Shown: positions 1 to 6,228 of the stretch, piece after piece
How positions within the stretch are numbered: the stretch's first letter is position 1
Layout of the letters: each line of letters opens with the position of its first letter
Source: Synergistaceae bacterium
GTDB lineage: Bacteria > Synergistota > Synergistia > Synergistales > Aminobacteriaceae
Length of the DNA: 11,076 nt
NCBI GenBank assembly: GCA_017458545.1
Contig: JAFTBA010000274.1
Location: 1 to 11,076, forward strand
Direction: 5' to 3'
Program-made: the position numbers and the translations under genes
Notes under the pieces: generated by a model
Told to the model about the DNA's origin: nothing
Databases searched by the model: none
What the model saw: only the letters and a program-made list of their open reading frames with translations

Positions 1-818
1 CGCATTAACGACAGTGCCGAAAGAGCAAGCCTTGCATTACTGACCTGATAGCCTCCGATTAAACCCGTATGCACTCCCCTGAGAGTCAGATTAGGCGCGT
101 AAAAATCAAACTCATTGCCGTCAGCCGTTACTTTAACGTTCTCAACTTTTGACTCATCGCTGACAATGAAAGGTATCGCTCCTTTAACGCTGCAGACTTC
201 CCTGAACATTCCCCTCAGCGACTCATCTGTTCCCGAAAAAACAGCAGGTACATTCCTCTTAACGACCGCAAACTTCTCACCTGCTATCCCTTCAAGCGTT
301 GGCCCTAAATATTCGGTATGGTCAACTGACACTGAAGCAATTACAGAACATACAGTGTTATCCATCGTGTTAGTAGCGTCGAGTTTACCCCCTAATCCTG
401 CCTCAATAACTCCTGCATTAATTCCCTTTTCTCTAGCCAGCAAAAACGAGCTCGCAGTCAAAAGCTCAAAATATGACGGCAAATCCTCGCCTGTTTTGAT
501 AGCTTTCACAGTTTCATTAGCAGCGTCAATCCATTCGTCAGCACTGAGAGCTTCACCGTTAATCAATAACCTTTCGCTTGGACTCTCAAGATGAGGGCTT
601 GAATAAAAAGCTGTTTTATAGCCCGATGATTTAAGTACTGATGAAATAAACGCACCTGTTGAACCTTTACCGTTAGTGCCTACTATATGTATTGAACGGA
701 ATGAATTTTGAGGGTTACCCAGACGTTTAAGAAGACGTGAAATCCTTTCGAGACCGGGTATTATTCTGTTATCGGAATGACCGTATAAAATTTCTTCAAG
801 TTCATTGAAATCTCTCAT
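1..818 (-). CDS. folC: Folylpolyglutamate synthase / dihydrofolate synthase, 3' part missing
   Basis: This Mur-ligase-family enzyme adds glutamate to dihydropteroate and/or to folates using ATP, in the cytoplasm. The first 272 residues are visible and the frame runs off the left edge. The P-loop IVGTNGKGST lies at about residues 45-54, followed by SSPHL (about 73-77), the ERLLING segment, EAGLGGKLDATN and, further on, LGPTLEGIAGEKFAVVK, all in the order usual for FolC. The ATG at 818 is preceded by AGGTGA with 7 bases of spacing, and an ATG at 825 runs straight into a stop, so 818 is well supported. It follows the SPOR gene by 68 bases, with a terminator hairpin in that gap, so its transcription may depend on read-through. 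Whether it is bifunctional (FolC) or only an FPGS cannot be told from this part. Confidence 0.93.
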   Translation of the reverse strand, partial: MRDFNELEEILYGHSDNRIIPGLERISRLLKRLGNPQNSFRSIHIVGTNGKGSTGAFISSVLKSSGYKTAFYSSPHLESPSERLLINGEALSADEWIDAANETVKAIKTGEDLPSYFELLTASSFLLAREKGINAGVIEAGLGGKLDATNTMDNTVCSVIASVSVDHTEYLGPTLEGIAGEKFAVVKRNVPAVFSGTDESLRGMFREVCSVKGAIPFIVSDESKVENVKVTADGNEFDFYAPNLTLRGVHTGLIGGYQVSNARLALSALSLM

Positions 819-832
819 TTTACATTCACCTG

Positions 833-871
833 AAAAAACAGAGCAGGTTTTTTCGTTTGACCTGCCCTGTT
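833..871 (-). terminator. Intrinsic terminator between the SPOR gene and folC
   Basis: Read on the minus strand, AACAGGGCAGGT pairs with ACCTGCTCTGTT in a 12-bp stem (860-871 with 837-848) around an 11-base loop. The only non-Watson-Crick pair is one G-U. The 3' arm runs into a six-T tract (833-838). On the plus strand the G-U becomes an A-C mismatch and there is no T tract, so it points in the direction of the genes. It ends about 15 bases before the folC ATG and abuts the folC SD, so it may act as a partial terminator or attenuator rather than a complete stop. Confidence 0.75.
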
Positions 872-886
872 AGGATTTTAATGTTC

Positions 887-1642
887 TTATTTCGCAGGAG
901 GAAACGCGAAACTCGTCTTATAACCTAACTTCTTCATCGCATTCACTACTAATCCTGCCTGATATTTGCTCTCTCCTCCCTGTACCCATACCTTGTAATA
1001 CTTTGAATCAGGATTCTTGTAAACTGTTGCTTTGAACCCTGCCCTGTTTATTTTCTTCACAGCATCCTCAGCTCCCTTTTTCGTAGGGTAAGAGGCTGTC
1101 TGAACACGCCACTGTTTATTCGCAGGAAGTGATGATGCTTTCACAGGAGCAGGTTCAGATTTTTTCGCAGGTTCAGGCTTCTTAACTGTCTGAGCAGGAG
1201 CAGTTTTCTTTTGCTGAACGGCTGAACTGCTCTGTTTCACGTTGTTTTTGTCAGATACGGGCTTTACCTCTGCCAGCGGAGGAGCTGCCCTGTTCTCTGA
1301 CGTGTAAACTGCAGGCTTATTGTCCTGTTTAACGGCTGCATGTTCGGCATCTGGTTTCACTGAATCAGTCTGCAGGTCCTGAACGTTAGCGCGTTCGGCC
1401 ATCAGTGCAGGTGAATCGGCGAAAGCTCTTGTTGAAGTTATACCGGGTGAAGTTTTCATACCGTTAATGAAGAACTGTCTTCCTGCAAGTACTAAGAGAC
1501 CTACTGCGGCTATGCTCACAACGGGCAGGACTATATCTCCGAAAGAAGGCAGTATGCTTCTTTTTTTGAGTCCGCGCCTGTTGCCCGAACGTCTTGGAGT
1601 GCTAATCTTTTCTGTTTCTTCTGTAGATTGACGGCTGATCAT
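887..1642 (-). CDS. Single-pass membrane protein with C-terminal SPOR domain (FtsN/DedD-like architecture)
   Basis: Predicted bitopic protein of 251 residues. A basic cytoplasmic tail (PRRSGNRRGLKKRS, about residues 16-29) leads to one membrane segment (about 34-58). A long Ala/Pro/Lys/Gln-rich periplasmic linker with PAKKSEPAP-type stretches follows. A SPOR domain occupies about 175-251 and begins KQWRVQTASYPTKKGAED. SPOR domains bind peptidoglycan stripped of stem peptides at septa, so a division role is likely. The start at 1642 is chosen because AGAGAGGA precedes it at 4-5 bases; an in-frame ATG at 1681 has no comparable SD and would add 13 residues. The first 41 bases overlap the end of ftsZ in another frame, which implies translational coupling. 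The layout matches FtsN, but sequence outside the SPOR domain does not identify it, so no symbol is given. Confidence 0.85.
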   Translation of the reverse strand: MISRQSTEETEKISTPRRSGNRRGLKKRSILPSFGDIVLPVVSIAAVGLLVLAGRQFFINGMKTSPGITSTRAFADSPALMAERANVQDLQTDSVKPDAEHAAVKQDNKPAVYTSENRAAPPLAEVKPVSDKNNVKQSSSAVQQKKTAPAQTVKKPEPAKKSEPAPVKASSLPANKQWRVQTASYPTKKGAEDAVKKINRAGFKATVYKNPDSKYYKVWVQGGESKYQAGLVVNAMKKLGYKTSFAFPPAK

Positions 1643-2885
1643 AGAATCCTCTCTGTACTCCCGGGAAAGGCTCACGCTCATTAGGTCCGGGCTGGTTTAA
1701 TCTGGCTTCCTCGAATCCTTCCTGCTGGATTTTTCTTTTTGAAGTGTATATGTCGAATATAGTACGTCTGGGCTGCTGAGGCTGCAAAGGCTGCACGGGC
1801 TGCACAGAAGGCTGAGGTTTGTGTCCTTCATTCTGAGACGGCTGTGACGGGGGCTGTTTAGTGTCAGTTTTAGGAGGCTGAATGCTGACTGTTTTGCCTC
1901 CTACCTGAGCTACAGCGTCCTCGGAGAATGTCGCTATCAATGTAACGTGTACTTTCTCACCGAGCGTGTCATCAATTACATGTCCCCAGATTACCTGAGC
2001 CTCAGGGTCTGCAGTTTCTTCGATGATTTTAGCGGCTTCGGACATTTCGCCGAGCATTATTTCGCTTCCTGTTGTTACGTTGAGGAGAATGCCTTTTGCG
2101 CCTGTTACCGGGAAGGTCATGAGCGGTGAAGTGATAGCGTTCTTAGCGGCTTTCTGAGCCCTGTCCTCACCCTCACCCTCACCCATTCCCATAATGGCTG
2201 TGCCTGCGTTAGTGAGTATTGCTTTTATGTCGGCAAAATCAAGATTAACGAACCCCGATTTAGTGATGAGGTCTGTAACTCCCTGAACGGCCTGCCGTAA
2301 AACTTCATCGACTTTCTTGTAAGCATCAACGATTTTCATTTTCATGCCGTTATCCATCTGGAGTAATTTTTCGTTCTCAACGATAAGAAGAGCATCGACA
2401 TTTTTTTTGAGGTGTTCAATACCTTCAGCAGCAGTGCGCATTCTTCTGGCCATTTCAAAGCCGAACGGAGTTGTAACGACTCCTACGACAAGAACGCCCA
2501 TATCTCTGGCAGCTTCGGCTATAACGGGAGCAGCTCCTGTACCTGTACCGCCTCCCATGCCTGCGGTAACGAAAAGCATATCTGCCCCTGCAATATATTC
2601 TTTAATTTTGTCAATGCTTTCTTTAGCGGCATCGGCTCCGACTTTGGGATTAGCACCGGCGCCGAGTCCGCGAGTAAGAGTTTCGCCGAGAATAATTTTG
2701 TTTGGAGCCATGCTTGCTTCGAGAGCTTTAGCGTCAGTGTTAGCGGCAACAAAATCAACGCCCTGAACATTTGACTCTATTATGTGATTAAGGGCATTAC
2801 CGCCGCCTCCGCCGACACCGAAAACAACTATTTTCTCATTTTGATGGGCATTGTTATTAGTCAGCTTGAATAAATTTTCATTCAT
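1602..2885 (-). CDS. ftsZ: Cell division GTPase FtsZ
   Basis: FtsZ is a tubulin homologue that polymerises with GTP at mid-cell and organises septal wall synthesis. In the 427 residues, the N-terminal nucleotide loop VFGVGGGGGNALNH lies at 21-34 and the tubulin signature GGGTGTG at 111-117. The T7 loop NLDFADIK lies at 214-221, with D216 and D219, the acidic residues that complete the neighbour's GTPase site. A Pro/Gln-rich linker spans about 333-374. The C-terminal conserved peptide is YDQPSIYRRNRKD (415-427), which normally binds FtsA. All key residues are present, so it should be an active GTPase. The ATG at 2885 follows an extended GGAGGAGGAGA at about 10-12 bases. A probable promoter lies in the 64-base gap after ftsA. 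The region for the C-terminal peptide is shared with the start of the SPOR gene. Confidence 0.98.
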   Translation of the reverse strand: MNENLFKLTNNNAHQNEKIVVFGVGGGGGNALNHIIESNVQGVDFVAANTDAKALEASMAPNKIILGETLTRGLGAGANPKVGADAAKESIDKIKEYIAGADMLFVTAGMGGGTGTGAAPVIAEAARDMGVLVVGVVTTPFGFEMARRMRTAAEGIEHLKKNVDALLIVENEKLLQMDNGMKMKIVDAYKKVDEVLRQAVQGVTDLITKSGFVNLDFADIKAILTNAGTAIMGMGEGEGEDRAQKAAKNAITSPLMTFPVTGAKGILLNVTTGSEIMLGEMSEAAKIIEETADPEAQVIWGHVIDDTLGEKVHVTLIATFSEDAVAQVGGKTVSIQPPKTDTKQPPSQPSQNEGHKPQPSVQPVQPLQPQQPRRTIFDIYTSKRKIQQEGFEEARLNQPGPNEREPFPGVQRGFYDQPSIYRRNRKD

Positions 2886-2912
2886 TTGATTAAGTCTCCT
2901 CCTCCGTGATTG

Positions 2913-2941
2913 ATTTTATTTTATTTTTAACGGCATGACAA
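2913..2941 (-). promoter_or_regulatory. Predicted sigma70-type promoter for ftsZ
   Basis: On the minus strand TTGTCA (2941-2936) and TAAAAT (2918-2913) are separated by exactly 17 bases. Each differs from consensus at one position. The predicted start would give a leader of roughly 20-25 bases containing the GGAGGAGGAGA SD. The spacer is A/T-rich. This would give ftsZ expression independent of ftsA, as in many bacteria. Predicted from sequence only. Confidence 0.55.
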
Positions 2942-2949
2942 GTTGAGGG

Positions 2950-4392
2950 TTAAAACAGCCGTTTGATTTTTTCGGCTATGGTTCTTGCAATTTCAGTGAA
3001 ATTTTCGCGTTTTGTTCTGCCTTCGCCGTAAGGGTCAGGTTCTTCATTTACGTCATCGCTTTCGCCCTCATCGTAACCGTCATATCCTTCAGGTTCTTCA
3101 TCATATCCGCCCTCATCGGGATAATCATCTTCAACTTTTTCTTTCTTTGAGGGGATGTGTTTTTTTCCTTTGTTATCGTCCTTAGATTTGGGGTCAGGTT
3201 TGTAGTGAAGTCCCGGAAGTTCCTGTCCCGAATCCATAAAGACATAAGGGTCGCGCTCAACCGTAACGTAATATTTGAGTATACCTGCCGAACTCACATA
3301 AGCCGCATTAGCCAGGGGCTGCGGAAAAGTGTAAACAGGTTCGTAAACTTTTCTGACGGGAATCTGAAGAATATTCTCGAGCATCATTTCGATACCTGGA
3401 GTATCAGACACTCCGCCCGACAGTATTATTCCGCTGGGGAAATGCTGAGGGGTACATTCAGCAAGCGCGCGTCTTATCTGGTCATTGAAGAGTTCCTCAA
3501 GCCTCGCAAATATAGCCTGATACGCAAGGTCAATGTCAATGCCGTTGCGCCTCAAATCTTCCTCGCTGTCAATGAAAATTCTCTGTTTGAGCCTTTCTGC
3601 CTCGCTTAACGATATGTGAAGCACTGATGCCAAATCGCTGCGTATATGATCTCCTCCTATGGGTATGCTCATAACGCGGAATGCTCTTCCGTTTCTGAAC
3701 AGAACTATACCTGTTGTGCCTCCGCCTATGCAGACGGAAATACAGCCTGCACGCATTTCATCATCGTAAGCAGCTCCCAACGCTGAAGCTATAGGTTTAA
3801 GCAGAAGCCCCTTAACTTCGAGTCCTGCACTCTGAACGCAGTTCACAACGTCCTGAGCATATGTCATTGGGACTGCAACTGTCTGTATCCATATGTCAAG
3901 CTGATTGCCGTTCATATTGAGGGGTTCATTGATGGGTCTTCCGTCAAGCTCGTAGTTCGTAGGAATCATGTGAAGAGAATACATGCTGTTTCTTGAGGCT
4001 GTCGCCAAAACAGAGTTTGCCATTGCCCGTTCGATTACGCGGTTAAGGTCGCTTTCCTCGACTGATTTGGACTCGCGGCCTCCGAGAGTTACCATACCGT
4101 GAGTAGACTCGTTCTTTATATCCATACCGTTGAAGGCCACTATGACATTTCTGAGTCTTCCCGGCGATATTCCCGTCATGCTCTGGGCATCGGCAAAAGC
4201 CCTCTGCACTGACTGCCGGGCATCCTGAAGGCTTACGATTATACCTTTAGAGATTCCGCGAGAAGGCGCCTTGCCGAAACCTATCACATGAACAGAATCC
4301 GGGTAACGGCGGTCTCTTTCCGCTACTATCATAGTAATTTTCGTAGTCCCTATACTAAGCCCCACTAAGAGGTTATCAGATTTTCCCGGCAT
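2950..4392 (-). CDS. ftsA: FtsA, actin-like membrane anchor of the Z ring, with altered phosphate loops
   Basis: FtsA binds the FtsZ C-terminus and tethers it to the inner membrane. The 480-residue protein has the actin/Hsp70-like fold: phosphate-1 loop GLSIGTTKI (11-19), an SHS2/1C region (about 85-165), phosphate-2 loop ISVCIGGGTTGIVLF (218-232) and adenosine motif IILSGGVSDTPG (322-333). An unusually acidic linker (about 421-458, 19 Asp/Glu in 38) precedes a terminal amphipathic helix FTEIARTIAEKIKRLF (465-480), the membrane-targeting sequence. The usual Asp of phosphate 1 (DIG) is Ser13. In phosphate 2, the Asp of DIGGG is Cys221 and the later Asp of TTD is Gly228. ATP binding or hydrolysis may therefore be weak or absent. 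The ATG at 4392 follows AAGGGA at about 12 bases, and ftsQ ends 54 bases upstream. Identity is certain from motifs and from the ftsA-ftsZ order. Confidence 0.95.
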   Translation of the reverse strand: MPGKSDNLLVGLSIGTTKITMIVAERDRRYPDSVHVIGFGKAPSRGISKGIIVSLQDARQSVQRAFADAQSMTGISPGRLRNVIVAFNGMDIKNESTHGMVTLGGRESKSVEESDLNRVIERAMANSVLATASRNSMYSLHMIPTNYELDGRPINEPLNMNGNQLDIWIQTVAVPMTYAQDVVNCVQSAGLEVKGLLLKPIASALGAAYDDEMRAGCISVCIGGGTTGIVLFRNGRAFRVMSIPIGGDHIRSDLASVLHISLSEAERLKQRIFIDSEEDLRRNGIDIDLAYQAIFARLEELFNDQIRRALAECTPQHFPSGIILSGGVSDTPGIEMMLENILQIPVRKVYEPVYTFPQPLANAAYVSSAGILKYYVTVERDPYVFMDSGQELPGLHYKPDPKSKDDNKGKKHIPSKKEKVEDDYPDEGGYDEEPEGYDGYDEGESDDVNEEPDPYGEGRTKRENFTEIARTIAEKIKRLF

Positions 4393-4446
4393 TTGTTTTT
4401 ACGTTCCCTTCTTTTGTTTCAATAAATTTTATTTCATTTTATTTTA

Positions 4447-5214
4447 TTACAAGTTACGCAGCAAAACTTTTCCCTCGTATGTCGCATCTATAATGTGATT
4501 ACCGCCTTCGCTGATTAATCTTGTGAACAATGCGTCTATCATTGCTCCTACGTCCTGTCCTTTATACTTATCGCGCTGAAGGTACAATTCAAATTTCTGT
4601 CCTCCCTGCGAGAGCTTCAGTATAAACAGATCCATTCCTGCCCGTCTCTCCCATGTTATGTCCGTAGCAGCACTGAACCATTTGCACCCTCTGAACTCAT
4701 CAAGGAATGAGGCTATTACGTCCGTTGAGATAGGCGATCTGAATACTCCCGACATAGGTGCCTGAAGCGTTATTCCTTCCGGGATATTGCCTTCATCGGG
4801 TATCTTCCAGACGAGCTGACCTGCCGCATCATCATTCTGTCTTCCCCTCTCGAAAATCCACATCCTGCCGTCTCTGGAAATGCACCAGATTTTACCGCGC
4901 CAGTCTACTTTCACCCAAGCCGTAAGCCATTCGATTTTAGTTCTGAATTTCCCCCAGCCATCCATGTGAGTCTCAACTTTTACGGGCATATCGCGCTCAA
5001 GAAATTCCTTTACACCGTCAGCGTCTTTGAGCAGGTACGGCCAAAATGTCAGGCATCTTCTGGGAAAAACATCCCAAAATCTGCGTTCAAGAATCTGAGA
5101 TTGTGATTCTACATGATACTCTCCTATTGTAAACCAGTATCTGTACTCCGAGAGGTACATTATCGCACCTGCAGCCAGTGCCAGTAAAAATAATCTCGAT
5201 GAACGCACACGCAC
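4447..5214 (-). CDS. ftsQ: FtsQ/DivIB-like bitopic division protein (divergent)
   Basis: FtsQ links the Z ring to FtsL/FtsB and the septal synthase from the periplasmic side. This protein has 255 residues: a short basic N-terminus (MRVRSSR), one membrane segment (about 8-22) and an extracytoplasmic region. That region includes a POTRA-like stretch with RDMPVKVETHM (74-84) and WVKVDWRGKIWCISRDGRMW (100-119), which resembles the FtsQ beta region where a strand reads as 'wrg..w.is.dG.mw'. It ends with IIDATYEGKVLLRNL, like the closing beta strand of FtsQ. Sequence similarity is weak, and the call rests on architecture plus the murB-here-ftsA-ftsZ order. The start is a GTG at 5214 with no visible SD; a GTG at 5208 is also in frame. 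It begins 12 bases after the murB stop in the same frame, so re-initiation after murB is the likely translation mode. Confidence 0.75.
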   Translation of the reverse strand: MRVRSSRLFLLALAAGAIMYLSEYRYWFTIGEYHVESQSQILERRFWDVFPRRCLTFWPYLLKDADGVKEFLERDMPVKVETHMDGWGKFRTKIEWLTAWVKVDWRGKIWCISRDGRMWIFERGRQNDDAAGQLVWKIPDEGNIPEGITLQAPMSGVFRSPISTDVIASFLDEFRGCKWFSAATDITWERRAGMDLFILKLSQGGQKFELYLQRDKYKGQDVGAMIDALFTRLISEGGNHIIDATYEGKVLLRNL

Positions 5215-5226
5215 AGCCGCACAAAT

Positions 5227-6165
5227 TCACTGCACGCAGAACACGGGCTGCCATCGTCTGATTTCAGGCTCAAGCATTACACCGGTGTTTTCGTAAACTC
5301 TTTCGGCACACTGCCTCATAAGCTCACAAATATCTGCGCTTGAGGCATGGCCTTTGTTCAGTATGAAGTTGGCATGTTTGTCGGAAACTGCTGCGTCTCC
5401 GACTGAGAGACCTTTGCAGCCGCATTCATCAAGGAGTTTACCTGCTGATACTCCTTCGGGATTCTTGAACGTACATCCTGCGCTCCTTGCGTTTAACGGC
5501 TGCGTTCCCCTTTTACTCCTGAAATATTCTCCTGCTCTCTCATCGTATGCCAATGTACTGTTAAACGTCATCACTGCTGACACTATGATTAACTCCTCTT
5601 CACTCAGCGAACATATCCTGTATCCGTATTCAAATTCTCCCCGTGCCAGCGTCCTTATGTTTCCGGAACTGTCTACTGCTTTGACACTTTCGGCATACTC
5701 ACATACACCCTTACCTCCTGCACCTGCGTTCCCTGTGAGCGCTCCGCCTAATGTACCAGGTATACCTTCGGCAAATTCAAGTCCTCCTATGTTGCGTTCA
5801 CGCAGAGTCCTCACAAGAACAGGAAGACTGAAACCCGACTGTATTTCAGCCGTAGAGTCATTCAGCCATTTAAGCGAGTTCATTTTTCTCGTTGAAACAG
5901 TCAGGCCGTGAGTTATACCGTCATCGATGAGCGTATTCGTACCCCCTCCGATTACGCAGACAGACAAAGGAAGTTCAAACGGCGAATCCTCTGACCTTAT
6001 TGCCCTGATTAACTGCTGAAGTTCATCGGGCGACTGAGGCTGTGCAAAATATTCGGCCTTACCTCCTGTACCGAGTGTTGAGAGGTCTGCCAGAGGCTGA
6101 TTTTCCTTTATGATTTTGTGCGGCAGTGAAGAATATATATGTTGTATGTTATTCAAAAGCATCAC
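5227..6165 (-). CDS. murB: UDP-N-acetylenolpyruvoylglucosamine reductase MurB
   Basis: MurB is an FAD enzyme that reduces UDP-GlcNAc-enolpyruvate to UDP-MurNAc with NADPH in the cytoplasm. Visible in 312 residues are the FAD-binding loops VIGGGTNTLIDDGI (71-84) and GIPGTLGGALTGNAGAG (134-150). The active-site Arg lies in EYGYRICS (R183), the proton-donor segment is RSAGCTFKNPEG (227-238), and LEPEI (298-302) supplies the catalytic Glu. The donor position, Ser in E. coli MurB, is Cys231 here, a substitution I believe occurs in other MurB proteins. The protein appears complete and active. The start is uncertain: GTG at 6165 and ATG at 6162 are adjacent, while the nearest SD (AAGGA, 6184-6180) is 14-17 bases away and better placed for an out-of-frame ATG at 6169. 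A promoter candidate lies in the gap after murC. Confidence 0.95.
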   Translation of the reverse strand: MMLLNNIQHIYSSLPHKIIKENQPLADLSTLGTGGKAEYFAQPQSPDELQQLIRAIRSEDSPFELPLSVCVIGGGTNTLIDDGITHGLTVSTRKMNSLKWLNDSTAEIQSGFSLPVLVRTLRERNIGGLEFAEGIPGTLGGALTGNAGAGGKGVCEYAESVKAVDSSGNIRTLARGEFEYGYRICSLSEEELIIVSAVMTFNSTLAYDERAGEYFRSKRGTQPLNARSAGCTFKNPEGVSAGKLLDECGCKGLSVGDAAVSDKHANFILNKGHASSADICELMRQCAERVYENTGVMLEPEIRRWQPVFCVQ

Positions 6166-6199
6166 GCATTCGTCAAAATTCCTTATTACTTTCCCGATA

Positions 6200-6228
6200 A
6201 TTATACCCTACACATGACTCATAGCCAA
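6200..6228 (-). promoter_or_regulatory. Predicted sigma70-type promoter for murB
   Basis: On the minus strand a perfect TATAAT (6205-6200) lies 17 bases after TTGGCT (6228-6223, four of six matches to TTGACA). The -10 is just past the murC stop and the -35 lies within the last murC codons. The predicted start near 6193 gives a leader of roughly 25 bases before murB. It could provide internal expression of murB-ftsQ. Sequence-based prediction only. Confidence 0.45.

Noticed and set aside
115..594. Plus-strand open frame of 159 codons
   Set aside because: It lies fully opposite folC, whose P-loop and other motifs are clear. The product is Ser/Leu/Pro-rich with no domain, as expected of an antisense shadow.
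1643..1681. Longer start for the SPOR protein at the ATG at 1681
   Set aside because: It has no good SD, whereas the ATG at 1642 follows AGAGAGGA at suitable spacing. The extra 13 residues lie wholly within ftsZ coding sequence.
2166..2184. Tandem CTCACC repeat (three copies) as a possible regulatory repeat
   Set aside because: It encodes Gly-Glu repeats in the conserved MGMGEGEGEDRA segment of FtsZ, so coding constraint explains it.
2344..2774. Two overlapping plus-strand open frames
   Set aside because: Both are antisense to the most conserved part of ftsZ, with low-complexity products typical of shadows of Gly/Ala-rich coding.
5354..5911. Plus-strand open frame of 185 codons
   Set aside because: It is antisense to the conserved core of murB, has no SD or recognisable domain, and its composition mirrors the opposite strand.
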